Origin: Kribbella sp. NBC_01245
Lineage (GTDB): Bacteria > Actinomycetota > Actinomycetes > Propionibacteriales > Kribbellaceae
Assembly (NCBI RefSeq): GCF_036226525.1
Contig: NZ_CP108487.1
Span: forward strand, 5,952,001-6,016,000
Length of the DNA stretch: 64,000 nt
Reading direction: 5' to 3'
A program made the translations under genes and the position numbers. Below the pieces are notes generated by a model. The model was not told the origin of the DNA and made no database searches. It was given only the letters and a program-made list of their open reading frames with translations. Positions 24,435-33,065 of the stretch are shown in pieces. Within the stretch, counting starts at the first letter, position 1; each line of letters starts with the position of its first letter.

Positions 24435-25217
24435 TCAGAGGCGGTGTCGCTGGAGGAAGTCGAGCACGAGTTCGTGCCAGGTGTCGGGCCGTTCGGCCAT
24501 GAACACGTGTCCCGCCTGGATCTCCGCGTATTCGGCGCCCTGGATCTGCTCGGCGAGGTACCGGTGGCTTGCCGGGTCGACGAGTTGGTCCTCGCTCGCG
24601 GAGACAACCAGGGTCGGTACGGCGATGTACGCGAGATCGCCCCTGGTGTCGATCCGGCCGACGAGGTCGGCCTGTGCGCTCGTCCCACCGGGAGCCGTGC
24701 CGGCGACCTCCTCGAGGAAGCCGGCCACCGCCTCGGGCGGCATCCCGTTCGCGAAGCCGGTGCTGAACGCCAGGCTGAACACGACCCGCGCGAACGCCTC
24801 CCGATCACCGGCAGCCAGGGTTCGGCCCCAGAGATCGAGGGCCACGCGCAGCCGGTTGTCGGCGTAAGCGGTCCCGGCCGCCAGCACGAGCCCGTTCACG
24901 CGATCGGGATGCCGGATGGCGGCGCGAACGGCCACGGCGGTCCCGAGGGAGAAGGCGACGATCGCGAACCGCTCGGTGGCCGCCTCGGCGACCAGGGCGT
25001 CCGCGAGGGCGTCGAGTTCGAGGTGCGTGTCGTCGGCGGGGTAGTCGGATCCGGTGACCGTGTGACCATCGGCCAGCAGGGGGATGAGGCTGCCGAAGTT
25101 CGCCTCGATGCCGCCGCCCGCGCCGTGCGCGAGCACGATGCCGGGGCCGGAACCGAAGACCTTGGTGCTGAGCGCTGGAGTTTCGAGGGTCGCGTGCTGC
25201 GGGGAAGTGTTCGTCAT
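24435..25217 (-). CDS. Alpha/beta hydrolase under MerR control
   Basis: 260 residues. Oxyanion strand GIVLAHGAGGG, nucleophile elbow FAIVAFSLGTAVAVRAA (Ser in FSLG, around residue 100), aspartate in SASEDQLVDP and the final histidine in IQAGHVFMAE. A cytoplasmic small-molecule hydrolase; substrate unknown. The ATG at 25217 (MTNTSPQHATLET) is preferred to one at 25241, which would lie inside the promoter dyad. Divergent from a MerR regulator 60 bases away. Confidence 0.88.
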   Translation of the reverse strand: MTNTSPQHATLETPALSTKVFGSGPGIVLAHGAGGGIEANFGSLIPLLADGHTVTGSDYPADDTHLELDALADALVAEAATERFAIVAFSLGTAVAVRAAIRHPDRVNGLVLAAGTAYADNRLRVALDLWGRTLAAGDREAFARVVFSLAFSTGFANGMPPEAVAGFLEEVAGTAPGGTSAQADLVGRIDTRGDLAYIAVPTLVVSASEDQLVDPASHRYLAEQIQGAEYAEIQAGHVFMAERPDTWHELVLDFLQRHRL

Positions 25218-25225
25218 GCCGGCGA

Positions 25226-25256
25226 CGTTAGGCACTGACATCAGTGTGAAGGTCAA
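25226..25256 (-). promoter_or_regulatory. MerR-type divergent promoter
   Basis: On the minus strand TTGACC (25251-25256) and CTAACG (25226-25231) are 19 bases apart, and the spacer holds the perfect dyad CACTGACATCAGTG (25233-25246). This is the standard MerR promoter layout, between the hydrolase and the MerR gene. Confidence 0.72.
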
Positions 25257-25277
25257 ACCCAGGTGTCGGAGGTCATG

Positions 25278-25619
25278 ATGCTGATCGGCGAGCTGTCGCA
25301 CCGGACCGGTGTGAGCGCCCGGCTTTTGCGCTATTACGAGGAGCAGGAGCTGCTGCTGCCCACGCGGGACACGAACGGCTACCGCCAGTACGCCGAGGAC
25401 GCCCCGGCGCGGGTCGAGCGCATCCGGGAGCTGCTCGACGCCGGCCTGCCGACCCGCGAGATCCGCGAACTCCTTCCCTGCGCGACTGAGGACGGTCTGC
25501 GGCCCTGCGACCGCTCGCGGTCGATCGTGCGCAGCGGGCTCGACCGGCTCGACGAGCAGATCGCCGACCTGAACCACAAGCGGCTGCTGCTGGCGGGCCA
25601 CGCTGAAGTCGCTCGCTGA
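25278..25619 (+). CDS. MerR-family regulator
   Basis: 113 residues from the ATG at 25278, four bases after GGAGGT; a GTG at 25263 is also in frame. The DNA-binding domain reads MLIGELSHRTGVSARLLRYYEEQELLLPTR and NGYRQYAEDAPARVERIRELLDAGLPTREIRELL. A dimerisation coiled coil follows (about 85-113). Two cysteines (LPCATEDGLRPCDRS) could sense metal or redox state, but the usual metal-binding tail is absent. It probably activates the divergent hydrolase. Confidence 0.92.
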   Translation: MLIGELSHRTGVSARLLRYYEEQELLLPTRDTNGYRQYAEDAPARVERIRELLDAGLPTREIRELLPCATEDGLRPCDRSRSIVRSGLDRLDEQIADLNHKRLLLAGHAEVAR

Positions 25620-25729
25620 CGAGAAACCTCGTCACGGACGCTGTTTGTTCAGCTGGAGTCCTTGTTGGCGGTATTGCGCACAGATGCGTGTATCTACACA
25701 ATCTGAGCGTCTATCGACGAGGAGGCTCC

Positions 25730-27274
25730 ATGCTTCGAACCATCGCCCTGGCGGTCGCCACTGCTCTCGGTGTGACCACGCTGTCGGGTCCGGCGAATGC
25801 GGCACCGGACGGCACGCTCGTCCTCGCCTCGACCAGTGTGGCGGTCGGCGACCCGATCGAGCTCAGTTACGCCACGCCACGTCCACACGCGAAGAACTGG
25901 GTCGGCCTTTATACCGATCCCGGCAACGGTCCGGTTGGTGAGCAGTACGTCGGCCCGTCGCTGAAGTGGGTCTACACCCCGGCGGCCAGTGGCACCGCGA
26001 CGTTGCCGACGGCTGGTCTGTCGCCAGGCAACTACATCGTCTACTACCTGGCCGAGGACGGGTACGCCTGGCTCGCCCAGCCGGCCCGGCTGAAGATCGT
26101 CAGCGACGCCCCGCTGCGGTTCGTCACCGAGGCCTTCACCTTGCGCAACGCCCGCGCGGGTAAGGCGTACAGCGCGCGCATCGGCGGCCTGGTCCAGGGC
26201 GAGCAGACCGGCCTCACCTTCAGCAAGGTGAGCGGCGATGCGTGGATCTCCGTGAGCGCCGACGGAACGGTGACCGGTACTCCGTCGTCCGCCGGCACGG
26301 CCACGCTCAAAGTCCAAGCACGCAACTCCGCGGGCCAGCTGAGCACCGCCACGGTCTCCATCACCGTGCGCGCGGCCGATGCCGGCCTGGTGCCGAGGCT
26401 CAACGTGCTGAGCTGGAACCTGTGGCACGGCGGCAGCCAGGTCGGTGGCGCCCGGGCGAAGCAACTGAGGTTCCTGCTCAATCGTGACGTGGACGTGGTG
26501 GGTATGCAGGAGACGTCGTCCACCTCCGCGAAGGAGCTCGCCGAGGCGCTCGGCTGGGACTACTACCAGGCCGGCTCCGACATGGGCGTGATCAGCCGCT
26601 ATCCGATCACCAAGCGAGGCCCGTTGCCTTCGGTGTCCGGCCTGGCGGGGGCGTACGCGCGGATAAGCATCGACGACCGCACGGCCAAGGAGGTCGTGCT
26701 CTGGACCGCACACCTCGGATACACGCCGTACGGGCCGTACGACGCGTGCTTCTCTCCCCGCAGCACCCAGCAACTGCTACGCCGCGAGGACGCCTCGGGC
26801 CGCACGGCGCAGATCGACGCGATCGTCAAGGCGATGGACGCGGACCTCAAGGCCGCGGGTACGCACCCGGTGCTGCTGACCGGCGACTTCAACGCGCCCT
26901 CGCACCTCGACTACACGGCCGCCGCGGCGAGCACGCACTGCGGCCACTCGGGCATTCCCTGGCCGACTTCAGTGATCCCGGCGCAGGCTGGGCTGAAGGA
27001 CTCCTACCGAATCGCCAACCCCGACCCGGTCGCCTCGCCGGGCAACACCTGGTCTCCCGTCTTCAAGACCTTCACCGGTGGCTATGGCTACGACAGCCAC
27101 AAGGGTGAGCCGGAGCCGCAGGACCGCATCGACTTCGTGCACTACGCCGGAAACCTCGCGGTCGCCGGCTCGCAGGCGGTCGTCGCGGGTACCCCGAAGC
27201 CGGCGCCTGACCATGCCGCCAACGAGTGGACCTCCGACCACGCGGCCGTGCTGACCACCTTCACGGTCGGCTGA
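25730..27274 (+). CDS. Secreted endonuclease/exonuclease/phosphatase-family protein
   Basis: 514 residues from the ATG at 25730, five bases after GGAGG. Signal peptide about 1-24. Residues about 25-120 form an Ig-like domain (GTLVLASTSVAVGDPIEL...NWVGLYTDPG), residues about 125-220 a cadherin-like putative Ig domain (GLTFSKVSGDAWISVSADGTVTGTPSSAG), and from about 225 an EEP catalytic domain: LNVLSWNLWHGG, QETS, LLTGDFNAPSHLDY and the final SDHAAVLTTF. It likely cleaves extracellular phosphodiesters (DNA, phospholipid or inositol phosphates). Confidence 0.9.
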   Translation: MLRTIALAVATALGVTTLSGPANAAPDGTLVLASTSVAVGDPIELSYATPRPHAKNWVGLYTDPGNGPVGEQYVGPSLKWVYTPAASGTATLPTAGLSPGNYIVYYLAEDGYAWLAQPARLKIVSDAPLRFVTEAFTLRNARAGKAYSARIGGLVQGEQTGLTFSKVSGDAWISVSADGTVTGTPSSAGTATLKVQARNSAGQLSTATVSITVRAADAGLVPRLNVLSWNLWHGGSQVGGARAKQLRFLLNRDVDVVGMQETSSTSAKELAEALGWDYYQAGSDMGVISRYPITKRGPLPSVSGLAGAYARISIDDRTAKEVVLWTAHLGYTPYGPYDACFSPRSTQQLLRREDASGRTAQIDAIVKAMDADLKAAGTHPVLLTGDFNAPSHLDYTAAAASTHCGHSGIPWPTSVIPAQAGLKDSYRIANPDPVASPGNTWSPVFKTFTGGYGYDSHKGEPEPQDRIDFVHYAGNLAVAGSQAVVAGTPKPAPDHAANEWTSDHAAVLTTFTVG

Positions 27275-27323
27275 CCAAGCAGTGGCAGCTGTGCCCATGC
27301 TCTCGGCACAGCTGCCACTTTGG
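27275..27323 (+). terminator. Hairpin terminator
   Basis: AGTGGCAGCTGTGCC (27281-27295) pairs perfectly with GGCACAGCTGCCACT (27305-27319), extended by CCAA/TTGG, directly after the stop codon. It lies between two convergent genes and probably serves both. Confidence 0.8.
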
Positions 27324-27336
27324 TTGCCAAGGGCAA

Positions 27337-28371
27337 TCAGGGCGGATCGGTGAGTTCGACGCGGACGCCTAGGAGGCGGACGGGGCGGTCGAGGTCGAAC
27401 TTGGCTAGGACGTCGAGGGCGGTTGCCGCGACGACGGCCGGATCGGTTGTGGGTTGGGGGAGTTTGCGGATTTTCGTCGGCGTGTAGAACGACTTGTAGC
27501 GGATCTTGACCGCCACCCGGAGCACCTCGCGGCCGTCGGCGACGACCTCTGAGGTCACCTCGCGGGCCAGGCGGTCGACCCAGTGCTCGACATCGGCGCG
27601 CTCGGTCAGGTCCGTGGGGAAGGTCGTCTCCTTGCTCCGCCCCTTCGCCACTCTCGGTACGTCGCTCACCTCGCCGCCGCCCTCGCCCCGCCCGAGAGCG
27701 CCGTACCAGCCGCCCATCGTCGGGCCGAACCGCTGCCGCAGTACGTCGAGGTCGGCTGCCGCCAATTGGCCGACCGTCTCGAGTCCGAGTTCGGCCAGGT
27801 TCTTCGTCATTCGCGGGCCGATTCCCCACAGCTCGCGCACCGGGCGATGCGCCATCACCTCGGCCCAGTTCGCGACCGTCAGCCGGTAGACGCCGGCCGG
27901 TTTCCCGAAGCCCGTCGCGATCTTCGCCCGGACCTTGCTGTCGCCGATGCCGATCGAGCAGGACAACCCGGTTCGGGTCTGCACGGCCGCGCGCAGCTCG
28001 TTCGCCAGCTGCTCGGGGTCATCCGTGCTCGCACCGACGAACGCCTCGTCCCAGCCGAGCACCTCGACCACCACCGGGAACGACCTCAGCACGGCCATCA
28101 CCTCGGCCGAGGCAGCGTCGTACGCCGCGGGGTCCGACGGCAGGAAGACCGCTTCCGGGCATTTGCGGGCGGCCATCCGCAACGGCATGCCCGAGCCGAC
28201 TCCGAAGGCGCGTGCCTCGTACGACGCGGTCGCGACGACCTGCCGGTCCTGCGTCGGATCGCCCGAACCGCCGACCACGACCGGCTTGCCGCGCAGCTCG
28301 GGACGCCGCCGAACCTCGACCGCCGCCACGAACTGGTCCAGGTCGACGTGCAGGATCCACCGGCCCGTCAT
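27337..28371 (-). CDS. dinB: DNA polymerase IV-type (Y-family) translesion polymerase
   Basis: 344 residues. Catalytic landmarks: HVDLDQFVAAVEVRR with the first metal aspartate, LGWDEAFVGA with the paired Asp-Glu, and SIGIGDSKVRAKIATGFGKP. The helix-hairpin-helix region has ELWGIGPRMTKNLAELGLETVGQLA, followed by a little-finger domain. It copies damaged DNA with low fidelity. The length and the lack of an evident C-terminal clamp-binding motif resemble mycobacterial DinB2. Starts at ATG 28371, upstream of hairpin H3. Confidence 0.92.
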   Translation of the reverse strand: MTGRWILHVDLDQFVAAVEVRRRPELRGKPVVVGGSGDPTQDRQVVATASYEARAFGVGSGMPLRMAARKCPEAVFLPSDPAAYDAASAEVMAVLRSFPVVVEVLGWDEAFVGASTDDPEQLANELRAAVQTRTGLSCSIGIGDSKVRAKIATGFGKPAGVYRLTVANWAEVMAHRPVRELWGIGPRMTKNLAELGLETVGQLAAADLDVLRQRFGPTMGGWYGALGRGEGGGEVSDVPRVAKGRSKETTFPTDLTERADVEHWVDRLAREVTSEVVADGREVLRVAVKIRYKSFYTPTKIRKLPQPTTDPAVVAATALDVLAKFDLDRPVRLLGVRVELTDPP

Positions 28372-28396
28372 ACCTCAGAACTACCACGGTCGCCGG

Positions 28397-28510
28397 GTCT
28401 TCTTACTTTGCGTTCATTCGTCGGAATCCGCCCTCCGCCGTCCGCTCGCCTGTGCAGGTCCGTTGAGCTGAGAGGGCGGATTCCGACGAATGAACGCAAA
28501 GTAAGAAGAC
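28397..28510. repeat. Long perfect hairpin H3 (39-bp arms)
   Basis: Bases 28397-28435 are the exact reverse complement of 28472-28510, with a 36-base loop. The inner core CGTCGGAATCCGCCCTC is shared with H1/H2; the outer arm is GTCTTCTTACTTTGCGTTC. The loop end (GTTGAGCTGA) resembles that of H1 (GCTGAGCTGA). It lies between two minus-strand genes. Confidence 0.92.
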
Positions 28511-28531
28511 GCAGGGCGATCGGGTGGTTGC

Positions 28532-29011
28532 TTAGAGCAACTTTCGCATTTGCTGGGTGGTGACCTCGTAGCCGAGCGAGTCGTACAAGTTGATCGCTGT
28601 GCGGTTCTGGCCGAAGACGTTCAACTCCAGCCGGTCCAAGTCGCGGGCGCGGCATTCGTCCTCGGCGGCGAGCATGATCGCGCGACCATAGCCACGGCCG
28701 CGCTGGTCCGCATCGACCAGCAGCATGTAGATGAAGGCCGACTTGCCGTTCTTGACGTGGATCCACAGCGATCCGACCGGTTCGCCTTCGTCCAGGGCGA
28801 ACCAGAGCAGGTGCTCCGTGGTGCTGACGCCGTCCGGCAGCAGCCGGTCGTAATGCCCGCCGGCCATGTCGCTCGCGGCCTTGGCGTCCAGGCCGTTCGC
28901 CGAGGCGAGACTGGCGGTGTAGTCGATCAGGGAGATCTCTCGCCACGGCCCGAACTCCGCCTCGGTCATCAGGCGGAGAGTGACGGCGGGCAAGGTCTTC
29001 TCGGTGCTCAC
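28532..29011 (-). CDS. GNAT-family N-acetyltransferase
   Basis: 159 residues. Standard GNAT order: PVGSLWIHVKNGKSAFIYMLLVDADQRGRGYGRAIMLAAEDECRARDLDRLELNVF, in which QRGRGYG is the acetyl-CoA phosphate loop, then NLYDSLGYEVTTQQM closing the fold. Acetyl acceptor unknown. Cytoplasmic. The ATG at 29011 is convincing (MSTEKTLPAVTLRLMTEAEF). It transcribes toward hairpin H3. Confidence 0.9.
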   Translation of the reverse strand: MSTEKTLPAVTLRLMTEAEFGPWREISLIDYTASLASANGLDAKAASDMAGGHYDRLLPDGVSTTEHLLWFALDEGEPVGSLWIHVKNGKSAFIYMLLVDADQRGRGYGRAIMLAAEDECRARDLDRLELNVFGQNRTAINLYDSLGYEVTTQQMRKLL

Positions 29012-29291
29012 CCGCAGACCTTAGCCAGCTCTCAGGCCCTTGTCAGCGTTTCCTTGTGATACCGGAAGAATCCCGATTCGGTCACGGTCCAGCCGTAAAG
29101 GGCCCAGCTCAAGGGTTAACCCGCACCGAATCCCTTCCGTTCTCCGATGGTGCTCCCCTAGGGTCACAAACGATTACGCCTCCGTACCGGGATCGCGGCC
29201 ACCGTCCGTGCCGCCCGCCGACGGAGGCGCTGCTACAAGCCGGCCCGGCGCTGAACAGCTCCGGACGGCTGATCCCAGGAGGAGGGACATC

Positions 29292-31694
29292 GTGCGCGTG
29301 AACCACGCACGTACGACAGCGATCGGGGTGTTGAGCTTCGCCGTGGTGGTGGGCCTCGGCCAGCTCCCGCAGTCTGTCGCTACAACAAAGGCACCGGAGA
29401 CCGGTGGTCAGGAAGCACCGAGCGCGATCAAGGCCGAGTCCGACGAGCTGCCCAACACGCTCGAGGACAAGCGCCGCGAGCTGCGCGAGGAGGCACTGAC
29501 CGAGGTGCTCAGCGGCCGGGCCAAGGTCGAGAAGCGGGGCCCCAGCAAGGTCGTCAAGGTCGGCTCGGAGATCGACCAGCCGGCCGCCCGCAGCAAGAGC
29601 GGCAAGACGACCGCCGCGACGACGGGTCAGGACCAGTACGTCGAGCTGGCGCGGGAGAAGACCGACAAGATCTTCGTCATCCTGACCGAGTTCGGCGACC
29701 AGCGGCACCCGAACTACCCCGACATCAGCGTCGACCCGAACACACCGGGCCCGACCGTCTTCAACGGGCCGCTGCACAACGCGATCCCGGAGCCGGACCG
29801 CGCGGTCGACAACTCGACCATCTGGCAGAGCGACTTCTCGGCCGACTACTTCCGCAACCTCTACTTCGGTAAGGGCGCTGGCGTCGAGTCGGTCAAGACC
29901 TACTACGAGGCGCAGTCCTCGGGGCGGTACAGCGTCGACGGCCTGGTCTCGGACTGGGTGAAGGTGCCCTACAACGAGGCTCGCTACGGCCGCTCGAACG
30001 GCTACCCGTGCTTCGCGTCCAACTGCACCAACGTGTGGCAGCTGGTCAAGGACGGCCTGGACTCCTGGGTCGCGCAGCAGAAGGCCGCCGGCAAGACCGA
30101 CGAGCAGATCAAGGCCGCGCTGGCGTCGTACGACGTCTGGGACCGGTTCGACTTCGACCACGACGGCAACTTCAACGAGCCCGACGGGTACATCGACCAC
30201 TTCCAGATCGTGCACTCGGGTGGTGACCAGGCCGATGGCGACCCGTACCAGGGTGAGGACGCCATCTGGTCGCACCGCTGGGCCGCGTTCCAGAACAACA
30301 CCACCGGACCCGAGAACAACAAGAACGGTGGCGCCCAGATCGGCACCACCGGCCTGTGGGTCCGCGATTACACCATTCAGCCCGAGAACGGCGGACTCAG
30401 CGTCTTCGCGCACGAGTACGGCCACGACCTCGGTCTGCCCGACCACTACGACACCTCGGGTCTGCCCAACCAGAACCCGGTGAACTGGTGGAGCGTGATG
30501 GCGCAGTCGCGCGCCGGCGCCAAGGGGGACCAGGGCATCGGCCAGCGTCCGCAGGACCTCGGTACCTGGGACAAGCTGCAGCTCGGCTGGCTCGACTACG
30601 AGACCGTGGTCGCGGGCCAGGACGTCAAGATCGACCTCGGCCCGCACGAGTTCAACTCGGCCAAGGCCCAGGGCGTCGTCGTCGTACTGCCCAAGAAGAA
30701 GGTCACCACCGACCTCGCCGTACCGCCGGTCGGTACCAAGAGCTGGTGGAGCACCAAGGGTGACGACCTGGACAACAGCCTGACCCGTTCGGTCACGCTG
30801 CCCGCGGGCGCCGCCTCGCTGGACTTCCAGGCCTGGTGGAAGATCGAGGACTGCGGTCCCGACCCGTGTGACTACGCCTACGTCGAGGTCAACGACGGCA
30901 CTGGGTTCAAGGCGATCCCGGGCACCATCACCAAGGCCGCCGAGGGCAACGGTATCGACGGCGACAGCGAAGGCTGGAAGCCGGCCAAGTTCGACCTGTC
31001 GGCTTTCGCCGGCAAGACGATCGACATCCGCTTCCGCTACCTCACCGATGGCGCGGCGCAGGAGCTCGGCTTCTTCGTCGACGACATCAAGCTCACCGCC
31101 GGTGGTACGACGGTGTTCGAGGACGGCGCCGAGGCCGGCGCCAACGGATGGACCGTCAAGGGCTTCACGGCTGCCGGTGACAAGCTCGTCAACGAGTACG
31201 ACAACTTCTACTTGGCGTCGAACTACACCTACAGCTCGTACAACAAATACCTGAAGACCGGGCCGTACAACTTCGTTGGTGGCGACAAGCCGGACTGGGT
31301 CGAGCACTTCCCGTACCAGGACGGTCTGCTCGTTTCGTACTGGGACACCTCCCAGCACAACAACGAGACCGCCGTGCACCCGGGTGAGGGTCAGTGGCTG
31401 CCCATTGACGCCAACCCGGCGCTCAAGGTCAACCTCGCCGGTCAGTACTGGCGTGGCCGGATCCAGGGCTACGACGCGACGTTCGGTCTGCAGAAGTCCG
31501 ACTCGTTCAGCCTGACGGTGGAGGGTCGCCCGAACTACATCCGGGGCCAGGCCGCCGTGCCGGTGTTCGACGACACGAAGCAGTTCTGGACTGCGGACAT
31601 GCCGTCGTACGGCGTCAAGGTGCCGGGCGTCGGGGTCAAGATCAAGGTGCTCTCGCAGAGCGGCACCTCGATGAAGATCCGCGTCTTCAAGTAA
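29292..31694 (+). CDS. Secreted M6-family (immune inhibitor A-like) metalloprotease
   Basis: 800 residues from a GTG at 29292 behind AGGAGGAGGGA. Signal peptide about 1-26, propeptide about 27-110 with a charged coiled stretch. The M6 domain follows: KIFVILTEFGDQRHPNY, FDHDGNFNEPDGYIDHF (a calcium-type loop) and the zinc site HEYGHDLGLPDH at residues 374-385. Beyond about 490 are beta-sandwich accessory domains resembling MAM/jelly-roll modules (LDFQAWWKIEDCG, ELGFFVDDIKLT). It degrades extracellular proteins. The 280-base upstream gap holds no gene; a strong terminator follows. Confidence 0.93.
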   Translation: MRVNHARTTAIGVLSFAVVVGLGQLPQSVATTKAPETGGQEAPSAIKAESDELPNTLEDKRRELREEALTEVLSGRAKVEKRGPSKVVKVGSEIDQPAARSKSGKTTAATTGQDQYVELAREKTDKIFVILTEFGDQRHPNYPDISVDPNTPGPTVFNGPLHNAIPEPDRAVDNSTIWQSDFSADYFRNLYFGKGAGVESVKTYYEAQSSGRYSVDGLVSDWVKVPYNEARYGRSNGYPCFASNCTNVWQLVKDGLDSWVAQQKAAGKTDEQIKAALASYDVWDRFDFDHDGNFNEPDGYIDHFQIVHSGGDQADGDPYQGEDAIWSHRWAAFQNNTTGPENNKNGGAQIGTTGLWVRDYTIQPENGGLSVFAHEYGHDLGLPDHYDTSGLPNQNPVNWWSVMAQSRAGAKGDQGIGQRPQDLGTWDKLQLGWLDYETVVAGQDVKIDLGPHEFNSAKAQGVVVVLPKKKVTTDLAVPPVGTKSWWSTKGDDLDNSLTRSVTLPAGAASLDFQAWWKIEDCGPDPCDYAYVEVNDGTGFKAIPGTITKAAEGNGIDGDSEGWKPAKFDLSAFAGKTIDIRFRYLTDGAAQELGFFVDDIKLTAGGTTVFEDGAEAGANGWTVKGFTAAGDKLVNEYDNFYLASNYTYSSYNKYLKTGPYNFVGGDKPDWVEHFPYQDGLLVSYWDTSQHNNETAVHPGEGQWLPIDANPALKVNLAGQYWRGRIQGYDATFGLQKSDSFSLTVEGRPNYIRGQAAVPVFDDTKQFWTADMPSYGVKVPGVGVKIKVLSQSGTSMKIRVFK

Positions 31695-31710
31695 CAACAG
31701 CTTGACCCGT

Positions 31711-31754
31711 CAGGGGTCTCCGGCAGAACGTTGCCGGAGGCCCCTGCGTTTTTC
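31711..31754 (+). terminator. Rho-independent terminator of the M6 protease
   Basis: CAGGGGTCTCCGGCA (31711-31725) pairs with TGCCGGAGGCCCCTG (31732-31746) around a 6-base loop, followed by CGTTTTT. Textbook intrinsic terminator. Confidence 0.9.
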
Positions 31755-31798
31755 TGCCCGGAAGTGTGGAACGTTCAAGTGCCGGGTACTTAATCACT

Positions 31799-32110
31799 AT
31801 GAGCACCCGCAAGCCGCCGGCCGGGACCGTCACGAAGGCACCGCCCGGGCTCCCGTATCCGCTGCTGGAGAACTGGTCGTGGCAGGACGACGCGGCGTGC
31901 CAGGACGTCAATCCCGAGCTCTTCTTCCCGGCCGAGGCCGAGCGCGGTTTGCGCAAACACGCACGCGAGGTGCTGGCCAAGTCGCTCTGCGGTACCTGCC
32001 CGGTCTCGCGCCAATGCCGTGACCACGCCCTCGTCGTCGGCGAGACGTACGGCGTCTGGGGTGGCACCACCGAGGACGAGCGAGGCCACCTAGCCACCGC
32101 CAGACGTTAG
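31799..32110 (+). CDS. WhiB-family iron-sulfur regulator
   Basis: 103 residues from ATG 31799. Four cluster ligands are present: Cys34, Cys64, Cys67 and Cys73 (DDAACQD, LCGTCPVSRQC), followed by GVWGG at about 85-89 and a short basic tail. WhiB proteins bind a 4Fe-4S cluster and act with the primary sigma factor to control development or redox responses. No Shine-Dalgarno sequence; a TACTTAAT-like -10 ends about seven bases before the ATG, so the message may be leaderless. The stop codon is inside the left arm of an inverted repeat. Confidence 0.93.
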   Translation: MSTRKPPAGTVTKAPPGLPYPLLENWSWQDDAACQDVNPELFFPAEAERGLRKHAREVLAKSLCGTCPVSRQCRDHALVVGETYGVWGGTTEDERGHLATARR

Positions 32111-32273
32111 TGCCCTGCGCCGGAAGTTCTTCGGCGCTTGCGGCGCCCAGGCACGCACCTCGCGGCACTGGCGAACCATCCACGATGCTCCGCATCGAGG
32201 ACGCTCCGCCAGCACCGCGATGCACGCACCTGAACACCGCAATCACTCGAACAACTTCCGGCGCAGGGCACTA
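32108..32273. repeat. Inverted repeat with internal hairpins after whiB
   Basis: Left arm from TAGTGCCCTGCGCCGGAAGTT (starting 32108 with the whiB stop) pairs with AACTTCCGGCGCAGGGCACTA (ending 32273). The 120-base interior contains CGATGCTCCGCATCG and a duplicated GCACGCACCT. The right arm ends 12 bases before the next ATG. Confidence 0.8.
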
Positions 32274-32285
32274 GCCTCACCCGGT

Positions 32286-32699
32286 ATGGAGCTGACTCTC
32301 GACGTAGCCCGCGAGGTGCTGGCGGCACAACCGTTTAGCGTGTTGCTCGGAGCAAGGCTCACCGCCTTCGGGAGCTTGGCTGCCACGCTCGAGATCGACG
32401 TACGGCCTGAGCTGCTTCAGCAGAACGGCTATCTGCACGGCGGCGTGCTCGCTTATGCGGCCGACAACGCCATCACCTTCGCCGCTGGTACCGCGCTCGG
32501 GCCAGCCGTTCTGACTGGCGGTGTGACGATCACCTACCTGGCGCCCGGCGCGGGGATCACCCTGCGCGCCGAGGCCGAGGTGGAACACGCGAACTCCCGG
32601 CAGGCGGCGTGCGTCTGCCGGCTGTCCATGCTCAGCGCTGACGGGACGGTCACCCTCTGCGCGCTCGCTCAGGGGACCGTCCGCACGGTCAAGCTCTAG
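32286..32699 (+). CDS. PaaI-family thioesterase
   Basis: 137 residues, a single hot-dog domain: MELTLDVAREVLAAQPFSVLLGARL, the HGG motif in QNGYLHGGVLAYAADNAITFAAG and the strand TGGVTITYLAPGAG. It hydrolyses phenylacetyl- or medium-chain acyl-CoA thioesters. The ATG at 32286 removes an implausible N-terminal extension. Its stop shares CTAG with the convergent zinc-ribbon gene. Confidence 0.88.
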   Translation: MELTLDVAREVLAAQPFSVLLGARLTAFGSLAATLEIDVRPELLQQNGYLHGGVLAYAADNAITFAAGTALGPAVLTGGVTITYLAPGAGITLRAEAEVEHANSRQAACVCRLSMLSADGTVTLCALAQGTVRTVKL

Positions 32700-33013
32700 T
32701 CGAACAGTTCCTCGAAGAACGACTTCTTCTTCTTGCCGCGGTAGGGCTGCTGCTGCCGGTAGCGGTCGTCTTCGTAGCGGCGCTTGTCCTCGTAGCGCCG
32801 GTCGTCGTACTTCGGCTGCTGCGGAGCGGGCTGCGGTGGCAGCGGGGCCGCCGCCGGGGGCGCGTTGTAGCTCTCCTCGGCGTCGACGAGCTTCTCCAGC
32901 TCACCCCGATCCAGGAAGATGCCGCGGCACTCAGTGCACTGGTCGACCGTGACTCCGCTGCGCTCGTAGACGCGCATGGAGCCTTGGCACTTGGGACAGA
33001 TCAAGGGTTCCAT
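32696..33013 (-). CDS. Zinc-ribbon (zf-TFIIB) protein
   Basis: 105 residues. One zinc ribbon at about 5-45: CPKCQGSM and QCTECRGIFLDRGELEKLVDAEE. A Pro/Ala linker follows, then a highly charged Tyr/Arg/Asp-rich tract (YEDKRRYEDDRYRQQQPYRG) and a KKKKSFFEELFD end. Similar short proteins occur widely in actinobacteria without known function. It overlaps the convergent thioesterase by four bases. Confidence 0.88.
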   Translation of the reverse strand: MEPLICPKCQGSMRVYERSGVTVDQCTECRGIFLDRGELEKLVDAEESYNAPPAAAPLPPQPAPQQPKYDDRRYEDKRRYEDDRYRQQQPYRGKKKKSFFEELFD

Positions 33014-33065
33014 GCCGCAACTCTAGAGCCACGTTAGGCCGGAATCCCGGGACTTCAGGGAACTC

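Noticed and set aside
29150..29185. GTCACAAACGATTAC upstream of the M6 protease as an MtrA-type site
   Set aside because: Half-site spacing is off by one from the GTNAC-N6-GTNAC consensus and one half site is imperfect.
29109..31697. 862-codon antisense frame opposite the M6 protease
   Set aside because: Composition is Val/Leu/Arg/Asp filler from the third-position GC of the real gene, which has a signal peptide, zinc motif and terminator.
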